Shown here one piece after another: positions 16,268 through 24,691 of a stretch of 64,000 bases of DNA. The stretch is from Enterococcus songbeiensis (GTDB taxonomy: Bacteria; Bacillota; Bacilli; Lactobacillales; Enterococcaceae): NCBI RefSeq assembly GCF_005405265.1, contig NZ_BJDS01000009.1, forward strand, positions 1 through 64,000, written 5' to 3'. The notes under the pieces were generated by a model that ran no database searches, was not told where the DNA came from, and saw nothing but the letters and a program-made list of their open reading frames with translations. The translations under genes and the position numbers were made by a program. How positions within the stretch are numbered: position 1 is the first letter of the stretch; the number at the start of each line of letters is the position of its first letter.

Positions 16268-17236
16268 ATGAAAATTCATTATCATTTATTAATAAATCAA
16301 GCTTCTGGAAGTGGTCACGGCAAAAAAACCGGCGATCGAATCACAAAACTTCTTACCGATAAACAGTTCCATTATTCAACCTATTTAACTGAATACGCCG
16401 GACATGAGCATAAAATCGTCGAAGAATTAGTAACGACGACCTTGCAACCTTGGCCGAAAGATCCTCAGACATTGGAGGATAGCGAATTTCCACTGCTGAT
16501 TGTCATCGGTGGGGACGGCACACTGCATCAAGTATTAAATCAATTTTTTCAAATGAAAGTCGATCTGCCGATTGGTTATATTCCTGCCGGTTCAGGGAAT
16601 GATTTTGCTCGAGGAATCGGGTTGCCCCGAGAACCAGAAAAAGCCTTTTGGCAAATTGTTAAAGCACAACAGCCGCAAGAGGTAAACATCCTAGCTTATG
16701 ACGAGAAAATCCAACAAGAAACGGGTATCTTCGTAAATAATGTCGGAATCGGTCTGGATGCAGCCATCGTTCATGCCACCAATGATTCAGCAACAAAAGA
16801 GCAGTTGAACAAATACAACCTTGGCTCACTTGCTTATATCACCTCCATTTTGAAAGTTCTTTTCACACAACCGGGATTTCCTATTTTAGTGGAGATTAAC
16901 GGGCAAGAATTTTCTTTTGACAAAGCCTTTTTATGCACAACGACCAATCATCCCTATTTTGGTGGCGGCGTAGCGATCGCTCCTTCTGCTGATGTGAAAA
17001 AAAACAATCTTGATCTAGTGGTGGTTGAACGGATTCCAATGATTAAAATTTTTGGGCTCATTCTAAAATTGATTCGAAAAAAACAAGGAACCTCGAAACA
17101 TTTCCATCAATTTACTGGTACCCGCCTGCGAATCGTCTCCACCATGCCCCAATATGGTCAAGCGGATGGTGAAGTGTTAGGAAAACGCTCCTTCGATATC
17201 ACCTTCACAACTAAGAAACAACAAATTTGGTATTGA
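16268..17236 (+). CDS. Diacylglycerol kinase family lipid kinase
   Basis: The 322-residue protein has the DAGK catalytic domain with the nucleotide motif GGDGTLHQVLNQF (81-93) and the substrate-side GYIPAGSGNDFARG. The C-terminal beta domain ends with GQADGEVLG. Such YegS/DagK/BmrU proteins phosphorylate diacylglycerol or related lipids at the membrane; the exact lipid is unknown. DgkB-type soluble kinases recycle diacylglycerol from lipoteichoic acid synthesis, but they carry somewhat different motifs. A candidate promoter (TTTCCA, 17 bp, TAAAAT with extended TG) lies after the RNA gene, and GGAG precedes the start. Confidence 0.88.
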   Translation: MKIHYHLLINQASGSGHGKKTGDRITKLLTDKQFHYSTYLTEYAGHEHKIVEELVTTTLQPWPKDPQTLEDSEFPLLIVIGGDGTLHQVLNQFFQMKVDLPIGYIPAGSGNDFARGIGLPREPEKAFWQIVKAQQPQEVNILAYDEKIQQETGIFVNNVGIGLDAAIVHATNDSATKEQLNKYNLGSLAYITSILKVLFTQPGFPILVEINGQEFSFDKAFLCTTTNHPYFGGGVAIAPSADVKKNNLDLVVVERIPMIKIFGLILKLIRKKQGTSKHFHQFTGTRLRIVSTMPQYGQADGEVLGKRSFDITFTTKKQQIWY

Positions 17237-17261
17237 TATTATCCTTCCCTTGATCCAACTT

Positions 17262-17334
17262 AAAAAAATCCGAAGAACCGCAAGTGCTTCTGTCTTGTTT
17301 CTACAGATGAACTTGCTGTTCTTCGGATTTTTTA
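17262..17334. terminator. Bidirectional terminator between the lipid kinase and recD2
   Basis: AAAAATCCGAAGAA and GCAAGT pair with ACTTGC and TTCTTCGGATTTTT around a longer loop. A and T runs flank it, between convergent genes. Confidence 0.88.
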
Positions 17335-19863
17335 TTTATTAAACAATTGCGGTGTGATGCCGTCCATTCCGATCAAAGGATCAATCTCATCGGCAAGGAT
17401 CAGCTCAATCGTCAATCGAGGTTCCTGCACGCCCTGTGTTTTTATTTCCGATAATTCCTCATTAAACGGCTCATTTGTTTCAGAAACAGTGAAAAGATCC
17501 GTTTCCTTTTTTGCGGCTTTTGTTGCTGATCCGGTTTCTGTTGGAGGCGAAGGAAATTCGCTATACGCATCCCCGGTGGTTTGTTCTTCATAAGCAACAA
17601 TTTTTTGTTGTAGGCCAGGAGAAACGGTATCCGCGGCTATGATTCGCTCCTTTAAGGTCGTTAGGCGAACCGCTGACTCTTGCGTTACGCAAGCTTGGTA
17701 GGCTTGCGTTTCCCCTAATAAAATCAACAGTTCTTTGCTGCGGGTAACCGCGGTGTACAATAAGTTTCGCTGCAGCATCCGTTGGTATTGATGAACCATC
17801 GGCAAAATCACCATTTTAAATTCACTGCCCTGTGCTTTATGGATTGAGCAACAATAAGACAACGTAATTTTATTCCATTCATTTCGCCGATAAGTGACTT
17901 CGGTAGCATCAAATTGAATCACCAATTCATCCACTTTATCTTCCGAATCTTTTGCCAATGTAATGCCGACGATTTGTCCCATATCCCCATTAAATACATT
18001 TTCCTCTGGTGAATTGACTAACTGCAATACTTTGTCGCCGATTCGATAGACTGTGTCATTCCAATGGACTTCTTTTTTCGAGCCGGTATTGGGATTGAAG
18101 ATTTCTTGCATCATTTTATTCAATGCATCAATTCCTGCCGCGCCGCGATACATGGGTGCTAATACTTGGATATCTTGTGGTGTGAACCCTTTTGCTTTGG
18201 CTTTGGTCACGATATTTGCGATCAACGGTTCAATTTGATAGGCATCACAACGAAAATACGAACGGTCTTTTTGATTCACGGTAAAATCTGCCGGCAGTTG
18301 TCCATTTTTTATTTCATGGGCCAAAGGAATGATACTGGAATCATCTCCTTGCCGGTAAATTTCCGTCAGTTCCCGCTTAGGTAACGCATCAATTTGTAAG
18401 AGATCATGAAGAACCTGTCCCGGTCCCACCGATGGTAACTGATCTTTATCCCCAACAAAAATCACCTGCATATTGGTTGGAATCGATTTGAACAATGTGT
18501 TTGCCAACCATGTATCCACCATCGACATTTCATCAACAATCAACAAACCACCCTCCAACTCTTTTGCAGAGACAGAAGGGGATTTTTCCCGACCAGTCAG
18601 CCCTAATAGGCGGTGAATCGTTCCACTAGGCAGCCCGGTGGTTTCATTCATCCGCTTGGCTGCTCGTCCAGTTGGTGCCGCCAAAAGAATCGGAAACATT
18701 TCCTGGGTATACTTTCCGGGATCAAGCTCCAGATCATTTAATTCTGCAAATAATTGCACGATTCCATTGATAACGGTAGTTTTTCCGGTGCCCGGCCCAC
18801 CAGTTAAAATGAATAATGGTGAACGGATTGCTTCTTTGATTGCTTCTTCTTGAGAACTGCCATAACTGATCTGCAATCTTTTTTCAATGATCCGCAATTT
18901 TTTTGCAATTTCCTTTTCTGAATAAGGTAATTTCTTGCGTTTCATCAATCGTTGGATGGAACTGGCAATTCCCCATTCGGCAAAGTATAAACTATTTTCG
19001 TAAAGATTGGTTTCCTCTTGCTGAATCTTGCCTTCTTCTACTAACTGAATAATGCTGTTGGCTACTTGCTCCGGATGAATTTCTATAGGTCGGGCGTTTT
19101 CCAAAACGCGAATCGTTTGCTCCAACAATTGTTCCGCCGGAGAAAATGTGTTACCGGTCTGCAAGGATTGCTGATTAATTTGATGCAGCACCGCCGCCCG
19201 CAACCGTTGCGGTGAAGTCGCCTCGATACCTAGTTGTTCTGCCAAAACATCTGCCTTCTTGAAGCCGATTCCTTCGATGTCTTCCACCAAACGATAAGGA
19301 TTCTCCTGAAGAACCGTCAATGCTTCATTTTTGTAGGCCTGATAAATCGCAAAGGAAAGCTGACTACCAAAGCCGTACTTTCCTAAGCCAACAATGACTT
19401 GATCCATTCCGTGATTCAAGCGAACAGTCTCTAAAATCATTTGGCGCTTCTTCTCCGGTAATCCGCTGACTTGTTCCAGCAAATCTGGCTCTTTAAGCAA
19501 CCGATCAATGGCTTCTTCTCCTAAAACCGCCACGATTTTTTCTGCAGTCTTCTTACCGATTCCAGGAAATTTCTCACTGGAAAAATAATGGATCAACCCG
19601 TTTTCTGAAGTAGGCTGCTCCTGTTGGTAGCTGTTGACTTGCAGTTGTAGCCCATAACGGGGGTGATTGATCAACTCGCCAAAAAAACGGTAGCTTTCCT
19701 CTTCTTGAATATCGCCAAAGGTACCGGTAGCAACAATTTCCTTTTCCCGATAATCCGCATTCGTTTCTTGCACGTGAATCAAAAGAACTTTATAAAAATT
19801 GCTTGGATTTTGAAAAAAAATAGCGGCAACTGTGCCGACAAAGTATTGTCGTTCGTCTGTCAA
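17332..19863 (-). CDS. recD2: ATP-dependent RecD-like DNA helicase RecD2
   Basis: The 843-residue protein is a RecD2-type 5'-3' superfamily 1 helicase acting in repair and replication restart without RecB or RecC. An OB-like domain lies at residues 1-95 and helix-hairpin-helix repeats at about 95-220 (FPGIGKKTAEKIVAVLG, IEGIGFKKADVLAEQLG). Walker A is GGPGTGKTT (about 352-360), Walker B VDEMS, and the C-terminal motif is CCSIHKAQGSEF. The last 100 residues are low-complexity. The start is TTG at 19863, with AAGGAG seven bases upstream. It is last in the trmL-phosphatase-recD2 operon. Confidence 0.95.
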   Translation of the reverse strand: MTDERQYFVGTVAAIFFQNPSNFYKVLLIHVQETNADYREKEIVATGTFGDIQEEESYRFFGELINHPRYGLQLQVNSYQQEQPTSENGLIHYFSSEKFPGIGKKTAEKIVAVLGEEAIDRLLKEPDLLEQVSGLPEKKRQMILETVRLNHGMDQVIVGLGKYGFGSQLSFAIYQAYKNEALTVLQENPYRLVEDIEGIGFKKADVLAEQLGIEATSPQRLRAAVLHQINQQSLQTGNTFSPAEQLLEQTIRVLENARPIEIHPEQVANSIIQLVEEGKIQQEETNLYENSLYFAEWGIASSIQRLMKRKKLPYSEKEIAKKLRIIEKRLQISYGSSQEEAIKEAIRSPLFILTGGPGTGKTTVINGIVQLFAELNDLELDPGKYTQEMFPILLAAPTGRAAKRMNETTGLPSGTIHRLLGLTGREKSPSVSAKELEGGLLIVDEMSMVDTWLANTLFKSIPTNMQVIFVGDKDQLPSVGPGQVLHDLLQIDALPKRELTEIYRQGDDSSIIPLAHEIKNGQLPADFTVNQKDRSYFRCDAYQIEPLIANIVTKAKAKGFTPQDIQVLAPMYRGAAGIDALNKMMQEIFNPNTGSKKEVHWNDTVYRIGDKVLQLVNSPEENVFNGDMGQIVGITLAKDSEDKVDELVIQFDATEVTYRRNEWNKITLSYCCSIHKAQGSEFKMVILPMVHQYQRMLQRNLLYTAVTRSKELLILLGETQAYQACVTQESAVRLTTLKERIIAADTVSPGLQQKIVAYEEQTTGDAYSEFPSPPTETGSATKAAKKETDLFTVSETNEPFNEELSEIKTQGVQEPRLTIELILADEIDPLIGMDGITPQLFNK

Positions 19864-19877
19864 GCTGTTGCTCCTTT

Positions 19878-20534
19878 CTATAATAAAGCATCTCTTCCTG
19901 ATGCATCACCGAGAAAACTCGAATCATTCCAAACCTCTAACCGATAAGGTAACGCCTTTCGTTCAGAAGTTGTCATGAGAGTCACACTATTATTGACCAG
20001 TCCACCCATCTCACGCAGCTGCGCCAATTCTTTTCCAGCCAGCCATTGGATTGCAGCCGTTAACGAAGCCCCGTGTCCCACAAACAACAGCGGTCCTTTT
20101 TCCGCGGTAGCTACCGCTTGTGTTACTACTTTTTCGATGCGGTCCAAGGCATGCTGGATTGGTTCACCCTGAAAAATCGTTGGATCATATTTTTCCAAAT
20201 GAAACCGCAGATTTTTTAATTCATGAGGGTATTTTTCATACATGTCATCAATACGTTGCCCTTCCAGCTGGCCTAACCCTAATTCTTTCAGCCCCTCTGT
20301 AGAAATGATTTCGACCGTGTGATCCAGCTGTGCAGCGATGCCTTCTGCTGTCTTTTGTGCCCGCAATGCAGAGCTGGTATATATTTTTTCAAAGGGAACT
20401 TCCTTTAAATGCTGCCCTAATAATTTAATTTCTTCGTAGCTGCTTTCAAGCAAAGGAGAATCCCCCATCATCCCTTGAAAACGCCGTTCATTGTTCCATT
20501 CTGTTTTTCCGTGACGGGTAAAATATAGCTCCAT
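19878..20534 (-). CDS. Histidine phosphatase family protein (phosphoglycerate mutase-like)
   Basis: The 218-residue protein has the family motif LYFTRHGKTEWN at its start (RHG catalytic His8) and the second catalytic His in LLFVGHGASLTA. It shows the ALRAQKTAEG segment. Members range from cofactor-dependent mutases to broad phosphatases and adenosylcobalamin phosphatases; the short form here suggests a phosphatase of unknown substrate. It sits 13 bp after trmL and 14 bp before recD2, so it is cotranscribed, with GAGGGAG as ribosome site. Confidence 0.88.
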   Translation of the reverse strand: MELYFTRHGKTEWNNERRFQGMMGDSPLLESSYEEIKLLGQHLKEVPFEKIYTSSALRAQKTAEGIAAQLDHTVEIISTEGLKELGLGQLEGQRIDDMYEKYPHELKNLRFHLEKYDPTIFQGEPIQHALDRIEKVVTQAVATAEKGPLLFVGHGASLTAAIQWLAGKELAQLREMGGLVNNSVTLMTTSERKALPYRLEVWNDSSFLGDASGRDALL

Positions 20535-20547
20535 TTTGCAGCTCCCT

Positions 20548-21051
20548 CTAATCTAATTTGTCGTTTTCATAATGATGGCTGCGTTCCAACTGAGGGAACC
20601 CTTGCTGCCGTAATGCTTCATAAATGACCAACGCCGCGGTATTAGACAAATTCAATGAACGAACATGTTGATCGTTCATGGGAATCCGCAAACATTTTTC
20701 TGGATTTTCCCGCATAAATTCTTCTGGTAATCCGGTTGTTTCTTTCCCAAACAAAAAAAAGTGTTCTTGTTGATCAGCAAAATCAACCTCACTATAAACG
20801 TGATTGGCAAATTTAGTAATCAAATGTAACGGACGATCTCCGAGAAATGCCAGAAATGCCGGTAAACTTTCATGATAGGTGATGGCAACATCCTGCCAAT
20901 AATCTAAGCCGGCTCTTTTTAAATGCTTATCATCTGTAGAAAAGCCCAACGGTTCGATCAAATGCAGCGGCGTATTGGTTGCTGCGCAAGTTCTGGCAAT
21001 ATTTCCCGTATTTGCGGGAATTTGCGGTTCAAATAAAACAATATGGTTCAT
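20548..21051 (-). CDS. trmL: tRNA (cytidine/uridine(34)-2'-O)-methyltransferase TrmL
   Basis: The 167-residue SPOUT methylase modifies the wobble base of leucine tRNAs. Signatures include [29 protein letters not shown] near the N-terminus, [12 protein letters not shown] and the C-terminal knot stretch [34 protein letters not shown] precedes the ATG. It opens an operon with the histidine phosphatase and recD2. The gap upstream (21052-21118) contains nothing clear besides the terminator of the next gene. Confidence 0.94.
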   Translation of the reverse strand: MNHIVLFEPQIPANTGNIARTCAATNTPLHLIEPLGFSTDDKHLKRAGLDYWQDVAITYHESLPAFLAFLGDRPLHLITKFANHVYSEVDFADQQEHFFLFGKETTGLPEEFMRENPEKCLRIPMNDQHVRSLNLSNTAALVIYEALRQQGFPQLERSHHYENDKLD

Positions 21052-21118
21052 GTCACTGACTCCCTTTCTAGCAAAAACATCTAGTTCTTACTATACCACT
21101 AATCCCTATTCTTGGGCA

Positions 21119-21165
21119 CAAAAAAAACGTATCGGCTCGGTGTAATCACTGCGAGTCGCTACGTT
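21119..21165 (-). terminator. Terminator downstream of the RlmA-type gene
   Basis: GTAGCGACTCG and CGAGCCGATAC pair around a 12-nt loop, followed by eight Ts on the minus strand. Two further hairpins of unknown role (TTAGTGAA/TTCACTAA at 21166-21189 and TTTTATCAG/CTGATAAAA at 21189-21216) lie between it and the gene. Confidence 0.85.
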
Positions 21166-21297
21166 AGTGAAGCTCTTTTCACTAACTTTTATCAGAACAG
21201 GAACCTGATAAAAACCAATGAAAAAATGACTTGACGTAAATATATCATTCAAATGGAAATTATGCAACACTTAGATCATAAAAAATTCAAAAAATTT

Positions 21298-22137
21298 TCA
21301 TGAATTTGTTCCAATTAACAGATCCACATCAATTGTAATTTTATTTAATGGATTTCTTAGCAACTGCTCCTTGACTTCCGGAGAAACGCCCCATTCCAAT
21401 GGCGACATTTCCAAAATATCCGCTTGTCTTGCTTCTGGAATCTCAAAGGTATATGTTATTTGTTTTTGTTGGCTCTCAGGAAAAATTTGTTGAAATTTCG
21501 CAACAACCTTTTCATTGGAGTAATTTTGTTTCCTCACATCATCAGGATAAAAAGCTTGGCGCAGTTCCCGCAAATAATTTGCTCTGGGAACAATTTTGAT
21601 CAGTCGCCCATCTGCCTTCATGATTCGTTGAAATTCCTGATAATTTGAGGGAGAAAAAATATTCAACACGGTTGAAAAGCTCTGGTCCGCAAAAGGTAAA
21701 TTCGTCAGATCTGCAACACACCAAAAAGCCGAATTTGGTTGTTCCGTTGCTAAATAAATCCCCTCTTTGACGATATCAAAACCAATCGCTGTTCGCGGCT
21801 GGAGAGCCAGCAGTGCATTTAAAAAGCTTCCTTCCCCGCAACCGACATCCAACAGGGTTTCTCCTTGTAATTGGTGTTGGATTTCTTCCAACATCGGCTG
21901 ATACATTCCGCTTTTGATCATTCGCTGCCGTGCTTGAAACATGGGTGCATCGTAATCCGATTTGATTTGATGGGTCAGGAAAAAGAGGGTTCCCTTTTTT
22001 GACACATCAAAACGATGCTGATTCTCGCACATCATTCCCGTTTGATTTGGTTGGACTGCCGTTTGGCATAAAGGACAGCGAAACAGGGCACTGTGGTTTT
22101 GGATAAATTGTTTTCCTCGGTCGATTTTCTTTAACAT
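21298..22137 (-). CDS. RlmA-family 23S rRNA (guanine-N1)-methyltransferase
   Basis: The 279-residue protein begins with a zinc finger (Cys21, Cys24, Cys37, His41), followed by a SAM-binding domain with LLDVGCGEGSFLNAL (about 95-108) and NIFSPSNYQEF. It matches RlmA(I/II)/TlrB methylases, which act on G745 or G748 of 23S rRNA near the macrolide site; Gram-positive members modify G748. Which base is used here is inferred. The ATG at 22137 is preferred, since GAGGTGG lies five bases upstream; a GTG at 22146 falls inside that site. It is a single gene, divergent from cutC. Confidence 0.87.
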   Translation of the reverse strand: MLKKIDRGKQFIQNHSALFRCPLCQTAVQPNQTGMMCENQHRFDVSKKGTLFFLTHQIKSDYDAPMFQARQRMIKSGMYQPMLEEIQHQLQGETLLDVGCGEGSFLNALLALQPRTAIGFDIVKEGIYLATEQPNSAFWCVADLTNLPFADQSFSTVLNIFSPSNYQEFQRIMKADGRLIKIVPRANYLRELRQAFYPDDVRKQNYSNEKVVAKFQQIFPESQQKQITYTFEIPEARQADILEMSPLEWGVSPEVKEQLLRNPLNKITIDVDLLIGTNS

Positions 22138-22211
22138 CTTTGCCACCTCAGCTCTACTTTAGCACAGCTCTATGGTAAAATGCTACTGAATACGAAGGAG
22201 GTTTTTGCTCA

Positions 22212-22853
22212 ATGTTAAAAGAATTTTGTGGGGAAAATTATACCCTAATCCCGGCAGCAATCGCCGCTGGTGCCCACCGCATCGAATTGTGTGATAATCT
22301 GGCAGTCGGCGGTACAACTCCCAGCACAGGTGTGATTGAAGAGGTTTTAAGCTATTCAGGAGAAAAACAGGTCACTGTTATGACGATGATTCGACCTCGT
22401 GGAGGAGATTTTATTTACAACGATACTGAATTAAAAATCATGCACACGGATTTGATTGAAGCAAAAAAATTAGGAACTGACGGCGTAGTTTTCGGCTGTT
22501 TGACGCCTAGTGGCTGGTTAGATGAAGAAGCGTTGGAAATGCTAATTGAAAATGCGGAAGGCTTACAGATTACTTTCCATATGGCCTTTGATGAAATTCC
22601 AACAGAGCGGCAATTTGAAGCCATTGATTGGTTGGCAGATCATGGCGTGGATCGTATTTTGACGCACGGAGGAAAAGCCGGTACTCCGATTGAAGAAAAC
22701 TTTTCCCGCTTGCAGGAATTGATTGCTTATGCTGGCGATCGACTGATTATTTTACCCGGAGCAGGAATCACCCATCAAAATCTCCAACAAGTCATAGAAG
22801 CTTTAGGTGTCCAAGAAGCTCATGGCACAAAAATTGTTCCAATAGAAATTTGA
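22212..22853 (+). CDS. cutC: CutC family copper homeostasis protein
   Basis: The 213-residue protein has the CutC TIM-barrel pattern: IPAAIAAGAHRIELCDNLAVGGTTPS at the start, TVMTMIRPRGGDFIYND, VVFGCLTPSGWLD and DRILTHGGKAGTP. CutC was tied to copper tolerance in E. coli and Enterococcus faecalis, yet its enzymatic function is unresolved. AAGGAGG lies ten bases before the ATG. A single gene ending at a strong terminator. Confidence 0.93.
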   Translation: MLKEFCGENYTLIPAAIAAGAHRIELCDNLAVGGTTPSTGVIEEVLSYSGEKQVTVMTMIRPRGGDFIYNDTELKIMHTDLIEAKKLGTDGVVFGCLTPSGWLDEEALEMLIENAEGLQITFHMAFDEIPTERQFEAIDWLADHGVDRILTHGGKAGTPIEENFSRLQELIAYAGDRLIILPGAGITHQNLQQVIEALGVQEAHGTKIVPIEI

Positions 22854-22863
22854 CACACATGCA

Positions 22864-22905
22864 AAAACAGCCCTTGATCGGAAATCTTCCAATCAAGGGC
22901 TGTTT
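22864..22905. terminator. Bidirectional terminator between cutC and the ABC exporter
   Basis: AACAGCCCTTGAT pairs with ATCAAGGGCTGTT around an AT-rich loop between convergent genes, with A and T runs on the two sides. Confidence 0.9.
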
Positions 22906-22909
22906 GCTG

Positions 22910-24691
22910 TTAAATAGCCTGCAATAAATCATATTGGGATTGATACAAGTGGTAATACAAGCCTTTTTCTTCCATCAACTCGTCATGAGTTCCTGCCTCG
23001 GCAATTCTTCCACCAGCGACATAGAAAATCCGGTCAGAATTTTTAATCGTTGATAAGCGATGGGCAATGATAAAGGAGGTTCGACCTTTCAGCAGTTCTG
23101 CCAAGCCTGCCTGCAGTAGTTCTTCTGTTTTCGTGTCGATACTGGATGTCGCTTCATCCAAAATCAAGATTTTAGGATCTGCCAACAATGCTCGAGCAAA
23201 AGAAATCAATTGCCGCTGACCGGCAGAAAGAGTACTTCCTCGTTCTTCTACAACGGTTTGGTAGCCATCTTTTAATTCCTTGATAAATTCGTGTGCCCGC
23301 ACGATTTTTGCCGCCGCGATGACTTCTTCTTCTGTCGCATCCAGTTTTCCGTATTGAATGTTCTCCAAAATCGTTCCGGAAAAGATAAAGGTATCCTGCA
23401 ACATGACCCCCATCTGACTGCGCAACGACTGCAAGGTCACCTCCCGAACATCGTAGCCGTCGATTTTGACGCTGCCTTCATTGATGTCATAAAAACGGCT
23501 AAGCAGATTAATAATCGTTGTTTTGCCTGCACCCGTTGGCCCCACCAAAGCAATGCTTTGTCCTTCAGCAATGTGAAAAGAAACGTCCGATAAAATATTT
23601 TTACCTTCTTCATAGCGGAAGGTTACATGCTCAAAATCTACCACTCCATGAATTGGCGGCAATTGTTTGGCAGTGGGTGCATCTTGAATATCCGGTACTT
23701 CATCCATCGTTTCAAAGATTCGTTCCAAATAAGCGGTTGCAGTAATCAAAGAATTATAGAAATTCCCAATATTAATGACTGGATTCCAAAAGTTATTGAT
23801 ATAACTGATAAATGCAATCAACGTTCCCGTGCTGACATCGACACCTATATTGCGGATACCAACAAAATAAATCAAACACATAGTCAAAACTGAAATATTT
23901 TGAACGCCCGGCCACATCAGGAATTGAATTTTGACTGCCTTCATCCACGAACTGCGATAATCATTACTGACTTCTTGAAAAATCGCCATATTTTCTTTTT
24001 CCCGCGCGAAGGACTGCGTGATTTTGATTCCGGCAATACTTTCATGGATATACGCATTCATGTTGGACTGCTTGTTGCTCAATATTTGATAGGCTTTACG
24101 CTGCCGATTTTTGATGAACATCACCATCAAGAATAAAAACGGCAACAGTACCAGACTATACAGCGTCAGCTTTGCATCGATAGCAAACATGAAAATCAAT
24201 GTGATGATGACATTAAAGACATCCGAAATCAAGTTGATCAGTCCGTTACTCAACAAATCGCTTAATGTGTTGATATAATTGACCACCCGAATCAAAATTT
24301 TTCCATGAGGACGATTATCAAAGTAAGCAAACGGCAACCGTTGCAAGTGTTCAAAAATATCAAAGCGCATATCCTTCAACACATCTTGACCAATCTCCGT
24401 GATTTTAAAAATCCGATACCGCATACAAATCCCGATAATCACCAACGTCACAAGAAAGGCAACGCCAAGCATAAGCAACTCGGTAACCCGTTTTTGCGGA
24501 ATCGTTGTGTCGATGGCAATTTTTGTAAACAAAGGTGCCAGCATTCCGGCAACATTCGCTAATAAAATCGTTACTAAAACTTTGGTAATACTGCGTTTGT
24601 AAGGGGTAATATAATGAGCCAGCCGTTTAAAATCCTGCCAACTGAATTCCTGTTCTAATTCCTCATCGACATCAAACTTATTGCGCGCCAT
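22910..24691 (-). CDS. ABC exporter half-transporter with canonical ATPase site
   Basis: The 593-residue protein joins a six-helix membrane domain (about 35-330) to an ATPase domain with Walker A GPTGAGKTT, signature LSAGQRQ, Walker B ILILDEATSS (catalytic Glu intact) and His loop AHRLST. It is the partner of the 583-residue half encoded just upstream. Together they look like a heterodimeric drug exporter of the EfrAB/EfrCD/LmrCD type; which enterococcal pair it equals is not clear. Its start (ATG 24691) overlaps the end of the partner gene by 14 bp, which suggests coupled translation. Confidence 0.93.
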   Translation of the reverse strand: MARNKFDVDEELEQEFSWQDFKRLAHYITPYKRSITKVLVTILLANVAGMLAPLFTKIAIDTTIPQKRVTELLMLGVAFLVTLVIIGICMRYRIFKITEIGQDVLKDMRFDIFEHLQRLPFAYFDNRPHGKILIRVVNYINTLSDLLSNGLINLISDVFNVIITLIFMFAIDAKLTLYSLVLLPFLFLMVMFIKNRQRKAYQILSNKQSNMNAYIHESIAGIKITQSFAREKENMAIFQEVSNDYRSSWMKAVKIQFLMWPGVQNISVLTMCLIYFVGIRNIGVDVSTGTLIAFISYINNFWNPVINIGNFYNSLITATAYLERIFETMDEVPDIQDAPTAKQLPPIHGVVDFEHVTFRYEEGKNILSDVSFHIAEGQSIALVGPTGAGKTTIINLLSRFYDINEGSVKIDGYDVREVTLQSLRSQMGVMLQDTFIFSGTILENIQYGKLDATEEEVIAAAKIVRAHEFIKELKDGYQTVVEERGSTLSAGQRQLISFARALLADPKILILDEATSSIDTKTEELLQAGLAELLKGRTSFIIAHRLSTIKNSDRIFYVAGGRIAEAGTHDELMEEKGLYYHLYQSQYDLLQAI